The notes below the pieces were generated by a model, which searched no databases, was not told the DNA's origin, and was given only the letters and a program-made list of their open reading frames with translations. This document shows positions 43,803-52,649 of a stretch of 64,000 nt of DNA, piece after piece. Location: the NCBI RefSeq assembly GCF_004570845.1, contig NZ_SPQZ01000001.1:372001-436000 (forward strand), read 5' to 3'. Source of the DNA: Orlajensenia leifsoniae. GTDB lineage: Bacteria; Actinomycetota; Actinomycetes; Actinomycetales; Microbacteriaceae. A program made the position numbers and the translations under genes. Position 1 is the first letter of the stretch; every line of letters starts with the position of its first letter.

Positions 43803-45455
43803 ATGCCCAGACGCCGGACCACCGTCGGTCTCGTCGTTCTCGCCCTCGTCGTCCTCGCCGCCGGTGGCACGGCTCTCGCCATCGGCCTGCGCCCTCCCGA
43901 GGTCTCCATGCCCCAGCTCGTTCCCCAGCCCGTCTCCATCACGACGCACGACGGCGATCCGTTCGAGCTCACCGGCGACAGCCGCATCCTCGTCGACGGC
44001 GGCGGCGCCGACGCGGTCGGCGAGCACCTCGCCGCCACTTTCCGCGTCTCGACGGGGTACCAGCTGCCCGTGGTCGAGACGGCGGACGCGACGACGGATG
44101 CCGCACCCCCGGGCCCCCACGACATCACCCTCGCCGTCGCACCGGGTTCGGCTCCGGCAGGCCATGAGGAGGAGGGTTACGCGCTGAGCACCGCGGCCAC
44201 GGGCGCCCGGCTCACCGCCGACACCGCCGAGGGGCTGTTCCGCGGCGTGCAGACCCTGCGGCAGCTCTTCCCGGCGGCCATCGAGTCGCGGGAGCGGGTC
44301 GACGCCCTCGGCACCCGCTGGGCAGCGGCATCCGTCGACATCGACGACTATCCGCGCTTCGCCTATCGCGGGGCGATGCTCGACGTCGCCCGCCACTTCT
44401 TCGACGTCTCAGACGTGAAGCGCTACATCGACGACATCGCGTTGCTCAAGACCAACCACCTGCACCTCCACCTCACCGACGACCAGGGCTGGCGCATCGA
44501 GATCGACGGCTGGCCGAAGCTCACGGAGATCGGCGGAACGAGCTCGGTGAACGACGAGCGCGGCGGCTTCTACACGAAGGCCGACTACGCGGAGATCGTC
44601 GCCTACGCGCAGCAGCGCTTCATCACCGTGGTTCCCGAGATCGACCTGCCCGGGCATACGAACGCCGCCCTCGCGGCCTACCCGGAACTCACCTGCACGG
44701 GGCAGGCGCCCCCGCTCTACACGGGCATCGAGGTGGGCTTCAGCACGGTCTGCATCAACTCCGAGGAGACCTACCGCTTCGTCTCCGACGTGGTGCGCCA
44801 GATGGCGGCGATGACGCCAGGTCCCTACCTCCACCTCGGAGGCGACGAGTCGCTCTCCACTCCCGAGGCCGACTTCGTGAGGTTCATCGAGAGGGTGACG
44901 ACGGATGCCGCCCAGACCGGGAAGACCATCATCGGGTGGCACGAGATGGGCGCCGCGACAGCCATGCCGAAGGGCACCATCGGCCAGTACTGGAGCTTCA
45001 CCCGTCCTCAGGATGGCGCCGAGGACGACACGATCACCTTCGTGCGGAACGGCGGCCAGGTGATCCTGTCGCCAGCAGACGTGGCCTATCTCGACATGGT
45101 CTACGAGACCGGCACCGAGTTCGGCCAAGCGTGGGCGCAGGGACCGACCTCGGTGCGCGAGTCCTACGGGTGGAAGCCGACGCGCATCATCGACGGCGTC
45201 GGCGAGGAGCAGATCCTCGGCATCGAGGCTCCGATCTGGACCGAGACGATGCATCGTATGCAGGACGTGGAATACATGGCGTTCCCCCGCCTCGCGTCGG
45301 TGATGGAGATCGCCTGGTCGCCGAAGGCCGAACACGACCAGCACGACTTCGAGGCCTTCGCGCCGCGCGTCGTCGCCTTCTCCGAGCGCCTCGAGGCAGC
45401 CGGTATCGGATACCACCGCGCGCCCGACCTGCCCTGGACGGATGCGGCCCAGTAG
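43803..45455 (+). CDS. exported beta-N-acetylhexosaminidase, GH20
   Basis: This 550-residue enzyme has an N-terminal hydrophobic anchor or signal (about 7-27), a GH20b domain (about 35-165) and the catalytic barrel (about 170-520). Landmarks are FAYRGAMLDVARHFFDV, NHLHLHLTDDQGWRIEI, VPEIDLPGHTNAALA and the catalytic Asp-Glu in LHLGGDESLS. It releases terminal GlcNAc or GalNAc outside the cell, feeding the amino-sugar genes at 50-59 kb. Start 43803 follows GAGGAGAGG. No cleavage-site motif is obvious, so membrane anchoring is possible. Confidence 0.94.
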   Translation: MPRRRTTVGLVVLALVVLAAGGTALAIGLRPPEVSMPQLVPQPVSITTHDGDPFELTGDSRILVDGGGADAVGEHLAATFRVSTGYQLPVVETADATTDAAPPGPHDITLAVAPGSAPAGHEEEGYALSTAATGARLTADTAEGLFRGVQTLRQLFPAAIESRERVDALGTRWAAASVDIDDYPRFAYRGAMLDVARHFFDVSDVKRYIDDIALLKTNHLHLHLTDDQGWRIEIDGWPKLTEIGGTSSVNDERGGFYTKADYAEIVAYAQQRFITVVPEIDLPGHTNAALAAYPELTCTGQAPPLYTGIEVGFSTVCINSEETYRFVSDVVRQMAAMTPGPYLHLGGDESLSTPEADFVRFIERVTTDAAQTGKTIIGWHEMGAATAMPKGTIGQYWSFTRPQDGAEDDTITFVRNGGQVILSPADVAYLDMVYETGTEFGQAWAQGPTSVRESYGWKPTRIIDGVGEEQILGIEAPIWTETMHRMQDVEYMAFPRLASVMEIAWSPKAEHDQHDFEAFAPRVVAFSERLEAAGIGYHRAPDLPWTDAAQ

Positions 45456-45465
45456 CCTGAGCGAT

Positions 45466-46686
45466 GTGGAGACCGACGACGATCGCGCTGCCGGACCGGG
45501 CGTGCTCCGCCCTGAAGACGGCGAGGCCGCTCATCGCGTGACCTTCATCGAGGTGTTCTTCGATGTCGTCTTCATCTTCGCGTTCACGCAGCTCTCGAAG
45601 CTGTTCCTCGAGGAGCCGAGCCCGGTCGGCCTCGTCGAGACCGTCGTGCTCACGGCGGCCATCTGGTGGATCTGGGTCGACACCACCTGGGTGACCAACT
45701 GGCTCAACCCCGAGAAGTGGCCGGTACGCGCCCTGCTCCTCGTGCTCATGGCACTCGGCCTCACGCTCTCGAGCTCGCTCCCCCACGCCTTCGACAGCGA
45801 CGTCGGTGGAGCCGTCTTCGCCGTCGGCATCGTGCTCATCGGCCTGGTGCGGACAGTCTTCGCCATCGTCGCCTTCCGCATCCACCGACCCGACAACGCC
45901 CGCAACTTCGTGCGCATCCTCGTGTGGACCTGCGCGGGTGGCCTGCTCTGGCTGCTCGGCGGCTTCGGCCCGGCCGACGCGCGGGTCTGGATCTGGGCTG
46001 CAGCGCTGGCCCTCGCCTTCCTCGGCCCGCTCGTCAGGTTCCGCGTGCCCGGCCTCGGCGGCACACCGGCCGAGACCTGGGACGTCAGCGGCGAGCACAT
46101 GAACGAGCGCGTCGGCCTGTTCTTCATCATCGCCATCGGCGAGTCCATCATCGTCACGGGAACCGTCTTCGCCGGGGTCGAGCTCAGCGCCGACTCCATC
46201 GGCGGCTACCTCGCAGCGTTCATCGGTTCCGTGCTGCTCTGGATGCTCTACTTCAACCACGGCGAGCGCGGCGGCCGCGAGCGCATGGAGGAGGCATCGA
46301 AGACGGGCATCGTGGCGCGGAACGCCTACACGATCGTCCCGGTCGTCATGGTGATCGGCGTCGTGCTCACGGCCGTGGCCGACGAGCTCGTGATCCTGCA
46401 TCCGCACGAGATGGAGCATCCGTCGACGGCCTGGCTCATCTGCGGCGGACCCGCCGTCTACGTGCTCGGCAACCTGCTGTTCAAGCGGTCCGTGGGGATG
46501 CCGTGGCTGCTGTCGCACCTCGTCGCCATCGCCGCGCTCATCGTGTTGGGCGTCATCGGCGTCGGCATCACCCCGGTGAGCCTCAGCTTCGCCGTGAACG
46601 GCGTGCTGGCCGTCGTCGTGCTCGCCGACGAGTGGAGCTATCGAAGCGGCCTGCGCCGGGCTGTCGAGAGCGCAACGCACCGCTAG
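45466..46686 (+). CDS. low temperature requirement protein A (LtrA), first of a tandem pair
   Basis: This 406-residue membrane protein has about 12 helices. It shows the LtrA signature HRVTFIEVFFDVVFIFAFTQ at its start, WWIWVDTTWVTNWLNPE and HMNERVGLFFIIAIGESII. Listeria LtrA is needed for growth in the cold; the molecular role is unknown. GTG 45466 is preferred since TAGCCT ends seven bases upstream; ATG 45442 would overlap the hexosaminidase. It is about 35% to 50% alike, by eye, to the next gene. Confidence 0.9.
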   Translation: METDDDRAAGPGVLRPEDGEAAHRVTFIEVFFDVVFIFAFTQLSKLFLEEPSPVGLVETVVLTAAIWWIWVDTTWVTNWLNPEKWPVRALLLVLMALGLTLSSSLPHAFDSDVGGAVFAVGIVLIGLVRTVFAIVAFRIHRPDNARNFVRILVWTCAGGLLWLLGGFGPADARVWIWAAALALAFLGPLVRFRVPGLGGTPAETWDVSGEHMNERVGLFFIIAIGESIIVTGTVFAGVELSADSIGGYLAAFIGSVLLWMLYFNHGERGGRERMEEASKTGIVARNAYTIVPVVMVIGVVLTAVADELVILHPHEMEHPSTAWLICGGPAVYVLGNLLFKRSVGMPWLLSHLVAIAALIVLGVIGVGITPVSLSFAVNGVLAVVVLADEWSYRSGLRRAVESATHR

Positions 46687-46720
46687 CCTGAGGCCACTCC
46701 CTCGATCGGAAGGCGAACGG

Positions 46721-47932
46721 ATGCCGCGCACGGGCTTCACCCGCAATCTCCTGCGTCCCACGACGGGCGACGAGTCGCACCGCGTGACCTTCGTCGAGCT
46801 GTTCTTCGACCTCGTCTTCGTGTTCGCCATCACGCAGCTCTCGCACAGCCTCATCGACGAGCCGACACTGCTGCGCTTCGCCGAGGTGCTCATCCTCGTG
46901 GGCGCCGTGTGGTGGGCGTGGGTCGACACCACCTGGATCGCCAACTGGCTGAACCCCGAGCGCGGCGCCGTGCGCGGCATGCTCATCGTGCTCATGCTGT
47001 TCGGGCTGCTCATGTCGAGCGCCATCCCCGAGGCCTTCACCGACAAGGGCTGGTTGTTCGCGATCTCCTTCGTGGCCATGCAGCTCAGCCGCACCACGTT
47101 CGCGTACTTCTCCTTCCGCGAGCAGGGTCGGCAGGAGAATGCGCTCAACGTCGTGCGCATCATCATCTGGTACCTGGCCTCCGGCACCCTCTGGATCACG
47201 GGCGGCTTCGCCGATCCCGAGCAGCGCATCTGGATCTGGGTGGTGGCCCTCGCCATCGAGTGCGTCGGCCCAGCGGCCAGGTTCTGGGTGCCGGGAATGG
47301 GCAAGTCGCCGATGGAGACGTGGGAGGTCTCCGGCGAGCACATGGCGGAGCGGGTCGGCCTGTTCTTCATCATCGCGCTCGGCGAGTCCATCATCGTGAC
47401 GGGGTCGGTGTTCTCCGCGCAGCCCGTCTCGTGGGAGGGTTTCGCCGCCCTCCTCGCCGCCTTCGTCGGCACGGTGCTGCTGTGGCTGCTCTACTTCGCC
47501 CACGGCGAGCGCAGCGGCTCCGCCTACATCGCCAGCGCCGAGTCCAGCGGCAGTATCGCTCGCGCGACCTACACGTACATCCCCATCCTCATGGTGATCG
47601 GCATCGTGCTCACTGCCGTCGGCGACGACCTCGTGCTGGCGCATCCGTTCGGTCATCACGGCGAGACGGATGCGGCCACAGCGGCGATCATCACCGGAGG
47701 TGCCGCCATCTACCTGTTCGGCACCACGCTGTTCAAGCGCTCCGTCGGCGGGCCGTGGCTGCTCCCCCACCTGCTCGGAATCGTCGCCTTGGCTGCGCTG
47801 TTCGCGATCGCCGGGCTCCTCAGCCCGCTGGTTCTCACCTGGCTGGTGAACGTGGTGCTGTTCGTGGTCGTCGTGATCGACGAGTGGCGCTACCGCCGTC
47901 TCGTGGGTGCCGACGCCATCAGGCTCGAGTGA
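46721..47932 (+). CDS. low temperature requirement protein A (LtrA), second copy
   Basis: This 403-residue paralogue of the preceding protein has matching landmarks: HRVTFVELFFDLVFVFAITQ, WWAWVDTTWIANWLNPE and HMAERVGLFFIIALGESII. GGAAGG lies before ATG 46721, and TAGCCT at 46684 straddles the previous stop codon, giving a short leader. It probably arose by tandem duplication. The two may form a heteromer or differ in regulation. It is convergent with the MFS gene with ten bases between stops. Confidence 0.9.
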   Translation: MPRTGFTRNLLRPTTGDESHRVTFVELFFDLVFVFAITQLSHSLIDEPTLLRFAEVLILVGAVWWAWVDTTWIANWLNPERGAVRGMLIVLMLFGLLMSSAIPEAFTDKGWLFAISFVAMQLSRTTFAYFSFREQGRQENALNVVRIIIWYLASGTLWITGGFADPEQRIWIWVVALAIECVGPAARFWVPGMGKSPMETWEVSGEHMAERVGLFFIIALGESIIVTGSVFSAQPVSWEGFAALLAAFVGTVLLWLLYFAHGERSGSAYIASAESSGSIARATYTYIPILMVIGIVLTAVGDDLVLAHPFGHHGETDAATAAIITGGAAIYLFGTTLFKRSVGGPWLLPHLLGIVALAALFAIAGLLSPLVLTWLVNVVLFVVVVIDEWRYRRLVGADAIRLE

Positions 47933-47942
47933 GGGCGCTCGG

Positions 47943-49169
47943 CTACGCGCCGGCCTGCACGACGTCAGCGCCCTGCGGCCGGTGGTGGCCCGAGGTGACG
48001 GCGACGACCACGAACGCGACGACGACGATGCCCGCGTACACCCACGGCAGCGCCGCGAGCCCGAGGGTGTCGTAGAGCACGGCGCCGAGCAGAGCGCCCC
48101 CGCCGATGCCGATGTTGAAAGCCGTCGTGTAGAACGCGCTGGCCGCGTCGCGGATGCGAGCGGATGCCGCGTGCAGCAGTCGCGTCTGCAACAGCGGCGG
48201 CAGCATGCCGAACGCCAGGCTCCAGATGATGAAGGCGATCAGCGCCGGAATGAAGCTGCCCGAGAAGAGCCCGAGCGCCGAGACCGAGAGCGCCACGACG
48301 CCGAGGGAGATGAGCAGGCCTCGCGTGGGGCGCTTGCTGAACACGGCACCGGCGACGACCAGGCCGATGAGGCCCGAGACCCCGGCGACGAAGAGGAGCG
48401 GGCTCACGGCAGCCGCATCCGTTCCGACCACGTCGATGAAGTACGGGGCGATGTAGGTGTACAGCACGTAGTGGCCGATCATCGTGATCGCCGTCACGGC
48501 GCAGACTATGGCCACGGCCATGACCGAGCGATCACGGAGCGCGGGGATGGCCGCGGTGTTCACGCCCGGCTCGACGCGGTGCACCACGGGCAGGAAGCGC
48601 CAGACCAGCACCGCGCTCAGCAGCGTGAGGCCGGCGACGATGCCGAAGGCGAGGCGCCAGCCGACGGCGTGGCCGAGTGCGGTGCCGAGCGGAACCCCGA
48701 ACACGAACGCCAGGGTGCCGCCGCCGAGCGCGATCGAGACGGCGCGGCCGATCTGCTCCTTGGGCACGAGGTGACCGGCGTAGGCGCCGACGATCGCCCA
48801 GAACAGGCCGTGCGCCATGCCCCCGACCACCCGGGATCCGACCACGAAGCCGTAGTTCGGGGCGAGAGCCGTGAGCACGTTCGCGAGCCCGAGCACGACG
48901 ATGGCCGCGACCAGCAGGGCGTGGCGCGGCAGTCGCCGGGTGAGCCCAGTGAGCGGGGCACTGGTGAGCACGACGGTGAACGCGAACACCGTCACGAGCA
49001 GGCCGACGAGGGGCTCCGAGACGCCGAGGTCGCTGCTCATGTCGGGCAGCAGGCCCGTCGGCAGCATCTCGCCGGTCACCGAGAGGAAGACGGCGACGGC
49101 CAGCACGATGAGGCCCAGCCAGGGGAATGTGGAGGTGCTGCTCGCGGCAGCGGAATCGGTCGTGGACAT
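47943..49169 (-). CDS. MFS transporter, DHA1 (drug:H+ antiporter) type
   Basis: This 408-residue, 12-helix permease has GEMLPTGLLPDMSSDLGVSEPLVG in helix 1/2 and the motif-A-like LTGLTRRLPRHALLV. GSRVVGGMAHGLFWAIVGAYAGHLVP resembles the AraJ/YdhP sugar- or drug-efflux group. The substrate is unknown. Its start is divergent from purU across about 155 bases with no recognisable operator. Confidence 0.88.
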   Translation of the reverse strand: MSTTDSAAASSTSTFPWLGLIVLAVAVFLSVTGEMLPTGLLPDMSSDLGVSEPLVGLLVTVFAFTVVLTSAPLTGLTRRLPRHALLVAAIVVLGLANVLTALAPNYGFVVGSRVVGGMAHGLFWAIVGAYAGHLVPKEQIGRAVSIALGGGTLAFVFGVPLGTALGHAVGWRLAFGIVAGLTLLSAVLVWRFLPVVHRVEPGVNTAAIPALRDRSVMAVAIVCAVTAITMIGHYVLYTYIAPYFIDVVGTDAAAVSPLLFVAGVSGLIGLVVAGAVFSKRPTRGLLISLGVVALSVSALGLFSGSFIPALIAFIIWSLAFGMLPPLLQTRLLHAASARIRDAASAFYTTAFNIGIGGGALLGAVLYDTLGLAALPWVYAGIVVVAFVVVAVTSGHHRPQGADVVQAGA

Positions 49170-49324
49170 GGGAGTCTCCGACAGGCGTTCCCCGCGTGAC
49201 GCTCTCTCGCTCGATGAGCGCGAGCACTGCGGGTCGACTACGCGCTGTTGTGCGCGCCCAGGGCCGGGTCGATCACACCGGCCGTCGTCGAGTCTAGCCG
49301 GGCTCCACGGGATAACCTGAGCGG

Positions 49325-50206
49325 ATGGACTTCGACGCCGCCGTGCAGCCTCCGCAGATCCACCACCACTGGGTCATCACGGTGAGCTGCCCCGACCAGC
49401 CCGGAATCGTGCACGCCGTGAGCGGCGCCATCGTCTCGGCGCGCGGAAACATCACCGAGAGCCAGCAGTTCTCGAGCGCGGACACCGGCCGGTTCTTCAT
49501 CAGACTGCAGGTGGAGTCGCTCGCCGACCGCAGCGAGTTCGAGGCGGCCCTCGCCCCGGTCATCGAGCGCTACGGCATGGCGGCGCACATCGACACCGTC
49601 GGCCGGCCGCTGCGCACCCTCGTGCTCGCATCGACGGCCGCGCACTGCGTCAACGACCTGCTGTTCCGCCAGCGCGCCGGCCAACTGCCCGTGCACATCC
49701 CGCTGGTGCTCTCGAACCACTCCACCCTGCGCGACCTCGTCGGATTCCACGGCGTACCGTTCGAGTCCCTTCCGGTGACGGATGCCGCGAGCAAGGCCGC
49801 CTTCGAGGAGCGCGTGCTGCGGGCCGTCGACGAGCACGACATCGAGCTCGTGGTGCTGGCGCGCTACATGCAGATCCTGACCCCCGAGCTGTGCGAGCGG
49901 CTCGAGGGCATGGCCATCAACATCCACCACTCCTTCCTGCCCGGATTCAAGGGCGCGAACCCGTACAAGCAGGCGCATGCACGCGGCGTGAAGCTCATCG
50001 GCGCCACGGCGCACTTCGTCACGAGCGACCTCGACGAGGGCCCGATCATCGAGCAGAACGTCGTGCGCGTCGATCACTCGCGCTCCCCCAGCGAGCTCGT
50101 CGCCATCGGCCAGGACGAGGAGAGCCGCACCCTGAGCCAGGCGGTCAAGTGGTTCGCCGAGCGTCGGGTGCTGCAGGACGGCGCTCGCACGATCATCTTC
50201 CGCTGA
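49325..50206 (+). CDS. purU: formyltetrahydrofolate deformylase
   Basis: This 293-residue enzyme has an N-terminal ACT domain (about 15-90; VSCPDQPGIVHAVSGAI) and a formyltransferase-like catalytic domain with INIHHSFLPGFKGANPYKQA (catalytic Asn/His) and ATAHFVTSDLDEGPII (Asp). It hydrolyses 10-formyl-THF to formate and THF, balancing one-carbon pools with the riboswitch-controlled glyA-folD unit 6 kb away. TAACCT is six bases before the ATG. Confidence 0.95.
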   Translation: MDFDAAVQPPQIHHHWVITVSCPDQPGIVHAVSGAIVSARGNITESQQFSSADTGRFFIRLQVESLADRSEFEAALAPVIERYGMAAHIDTVGRPLRTLVLASTAAHCVNDLLFRQRAGQLPVHIPLVLSNHSTLRDLVGFHGVPFESLPVTDAASKAAFEERVLRAVDEHDIELVVLARYMQILTPELCERLEGMAINIHHSFLPGFKGANPYKQAHARGVKLIGATAHFVTSDLDEGPIIEQNVVRVDHSRSPSELVAIGQDEESRTLSQAVKWFAERRVLQDGARTIIFR

Positions 50207-50228
50207 GCCCGCCCGATAAACTCGACGG

Positions 50229-50588
50229 GTGAGTGACGCAGCGCCAGAACAGTACAGGGTGAGCCCGAACGACATCCTCCGATTCCTGCTCGAGATCTTC
50301 GCGGTCGTCACGTTGGGCATCTGGGGATTCACGGCCTGGCCGCTGCCGTGGCCCGGCGCCCTCATCGGCATCGGAGCGCCGCTTCTCGCCATCCTGCTCT
50401 GGGGCCTGTTCCGCTCCCCCAAGGCCGTGTTCAGGATCGACCCCTTCGGCAAGGCCGTCGTCGAGATCGTCGTGATGGGCTCGGCCGCCGTGGCCTGGTG
50501 GCAGCTCGGACAGCCCATCGTCGCAGCGGTCTTCGCCATCGTGGCCACGATCTCCGGGGTCATCAGCGGCCGCAAGGAGTTCGCGTGA
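50229..50588 (+). CDS. YrdB-like DUF2568 membrane protein
   Basis: This 119-residue protein has four predicted helices, the DUF2568 pattern RFLLEIFAVVTLGIWGF and LLWGLFRSPKAVFRIDP. Function unknown. It starts at GTG 50229, six bases after TAAACT (leaderless pattern), and its stop overlaps the nagA start in GTGA. It is therefore likely co-transcribed with nagA. Confidence 0.87.
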   Translation: MSDAAPEQYRVSPNDILRFLLEIFAVVTLGIWGFTAWPLPWPGALIGIGAPLLAILLWGLFRSPKAVFRIDPFGKAVVEIVVMGSAAVAWWQLGQPIVAAVFAIVATISGVISGRKEFA

Positions 50589-51736
50589 CCCTCATCGTCC
50601 ACGGTGCCCGCAAGCTCGACGCCGATGGCATCATCGACGACTTCTGGTTCGCGGCATCCGCCGATCGCATCACGGCGACGGGCACGGGTGACGGATGGCG
50701 TGCCGTCGCGGCATCCGACCCCTCCGCCGCCGTCACGGACGCCGCCGGGGGCTGGCTCACCCCGGGCTTCATCGACCTGCACGGCCACGGCGGCGGCGGA
50801 ACCGACTTCGACCACGACCTCGACGGCATCCGCACCGCCCTCGCCGTGCACCGCGCTCACGGAACCACCCGGTCGGTGCTGAGCCTGGTCACCAACCCCG
50901 TCGACACCCTCGCCGGCAGCCTCGGCATCATCGCGGACCTCGCGCATGCCGACCCGCTGGTGCTCGGCGCGCACCTCGAGGGTCCGTTCCTCGCCGACTC
51001 TCATCGCGGGGCGCACAATGCGGAGCTGCTGGTCGAGGCCGATGCCGCGGTCATCGCGACCCTGCTGGCCGCGGCGCGGGGCACCCTCCGCCAGATCACC
51101 CTCGCTCCCGAGCTGCCCGGTGGCCTCGATGCCGTCGAGGCGTTCTCAGCGGCCGGCGTCGTCGTCGCCGTCGGTCACACGGCGGCGAGCTTCGAGCAGG
51201 CGCAGGCCGCGTTCGACAGGGGCGCGACACTCATCACCCACGCCTTCAACGCGCTGCCCGGCATCCACCATCGCCAGCCCGGCCCCATCGTCGCGGCCTT
51301 CGGCGACGAGCGCGTCACGCTCGAGCTCATCCTCGACGGCGTGCACGTGCGACCCGAGGTCGCTGCGCTCGCCTTCGCCGCCGCACCAGGACGCATCGCC
51401 CTCATCACCGATGCCATGGCCGCGACAGGGGCAGGCGACGGGCACTACGAGCTGGGCTCTCTCGACGTCACCGTGACCGATGGCGTCGCGAGGCTCACCT
51501 CCGGTGGATCGATCGCGGGCTCGACCCTCACGATGGACGTCGCCCTGAGGAACGCCGTCGACCTCGTGGGGCTCGACCCCGTCGTCGCCGTCACGGCGCT
51601 CACGCTCACTCCGGCACGGGTGCTCGGACTGGACTCGGAGCTCGGCCTGCTGGCCGAGGGCTACGCGGCCGACGCCGTGCTTCTCGACGCCGACTTCGCG
51701 GTGCAGCAGGTCTGGGCGAACGGCGTCGCGCTCTAA
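50585..51736 (+). CDS. nagA: N-acetylglucosamine-6-phosphate deacetylase
   Basis: This 383-residue amidohydrolase removes acetate from GlcNAc-6-phosphate. It has metal site FIDLHGHGGGG, HLEGPFLADSHRGAHN (Glu ligand), VGHTAASFEQ, THAFNALPGI (His) and the catalytic Asp in LITDAMAATG. It starts at GTG. It works one step ahead of NagB, whose gene converges from the other side of repeat copy C. Confidence 0.95.
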   Translation: MTLIVHGARKLDADGIIDDFWFAASADRITATGTGDGWRAVAASDPSAAVTDAAGGWLTPGFIDLHGHGGGGTDFDHDLDGIRTALAVHRAHGTTRSVLSLVTNPVDTLAGSLGIIADLAHADPLVLGAHLEGPFLADSHRGAHNAELLVEADAAVIATLLAAARGTLRQITLAPELPGGLDAVEAFSAAGVVVAVGHTAASFEQAQAAFDRGATLITHAFNALPGIHHRQPGPIVAAFGDERVTLELILDGVHVRPEVAALAFAAAPGRIALITDAMAATGAGDGHYELGSLDVTVTDGVARLTSGGSIAGSTLTMDVALRNAVDLVGLDPVVAVTALTLTPARVLGLDSELGLLAEGYAADAVLLDADFAVQQVWANGVAL

Positions 51737-51755
51737 CCCCTCCGTTCGTGTCAGC

Positions 51756-51854
51756 CGCTCGCTGAGGCCCGGACGCAGTCCGCGGTCGAAGCGCGCCGAA
51801 AGCCCAGCATCCACTGCGCTTCGGGCGGTCGCTCCGCTCGGCCCTCAGCGAGCG
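51756..51854. repeat. CGCTCGCTGAGGCC ... GGCCCTCAGCGAGCG palindromic repeat (copy C)
   Basis: Complete element: the left arm begins at 51756 and the right arm ends at 51854, outer 14-15 bases perfectly complementary. Inner blocks CGAAGCGCGC and GCGCTTCGGG also pair. It nearly matches copy B over both arms. It fills the gap between the convergent nagA and nagB genes. Confidence 0.85.
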
Positions 51855-51863
51855 GGATCACCC

Positions 51864-52649
51864 CTACAGCGGCACGCCCACCGGACGCAACGCCCACGCG
51901 TGCCTGTAGTACTCGGCGTTGCCGAGCTTCGACGCGGCAGCCTCGTCGACGACGACGGTGACGTGCGGATGCAGCTGCACGGCCGAGCCGGGATGGCTCG
52001 CCGAGACCGGCCCCTCGAGCGCGTCGGCCAGCGCAGCGGCCTTGCCCTCTCCGAACGCCAGCAGCACCAGGTGCCGCGCCCGCATGATCGTGCCCAGCCC
52101 CTGGGTGATGCAGTGCGTCGGCACCTGATCGATCGAGTCGAAGAAACGCGCATTGTCACGACGGGTCTGCTCGGTCAGGGTCTTCCAGCGCGTCGTCGAG
52201 GCCAGCGACGAGCCCGGCTCGTTGAAGCCGATGTGACCCGTGGTCCCGATGCCGAGGATCTGCAGGTCGACGCCGCCGGCCGCGAGGATCGCCGCCTCGT
52301 ACTCGTCGCCCGAGGTCAGGATCCCGCTCGGGTCGCCGTTCGGCACGTTGATGCGCGCAGGGTCGAGACCGAGCGGCTCGACGACCTCGCGGTGGATGAC
52401 CGAGTGGTAGCTCTCGGGGTGATCGACGGGCAGGCCGACGTACTCGTCGAGCGCGAACCCGCGCACCCTGCTCACATCGATGCTCTCGGCATGGATACGG
52501 GTCTCGAGGGCGCGGTACGTGGTGAGCGGTGTCGAGCCTGTCGCGAGGCCCAGCACGGCATCCGGTCGTCGCTCGATGAGGGCGACGATGGCGTCGGCGA
52601 CGACCGATCCAGCCGCCGCGGCATCGGGGACGATGACGACTTCAGCCAT
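51864..52649 (-). CDS. nagB: glucosamine-6-phosphate deaminase
   Basis: This 261-residue isomerase-deaminase yields fructose-6-phosphate and ammonia. It has GLATGSTPL (phosphate loop), FALDEYVGLP (catalytic Asp), QILGIGTTGHIGFNEPGSSL and the His of HPHVTV. AGGAGTCACCC precedes the ATG. It is the last gene of the amino-sugar operon and overlaps the ROK kinase by eight bases. Confidence 0.96.
   Translation of the reverse strand: MAEVVIVPDAAAAGSVVADAIVALIERRPDAVLGLATGSTPLTTYRALETRIHAESIDVSRVRGFALDEYVGLPVDHPESYHSVIHREVVEPLGLDPARINVPNGDPSGILTSGDEYEAAILAAGGVDLQILGIGTTGHIGFNEPGSSLASTTRWKTLTEQTRRDNARFFDSIDQVPTHCITQGLGTIMRARHLVLLAFGEGKAAALADALEGPVSASHPGSAVQLHPHVTVVVDEAAASKLGNAEYYRHAWALRPVGVPL

Noticed and set aside
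45187-47472. 761-codon minus-strand open frame
   Set aside because: It is antisense to the LtrA genes; Asp/His/Glu-rich low-complexity translation.
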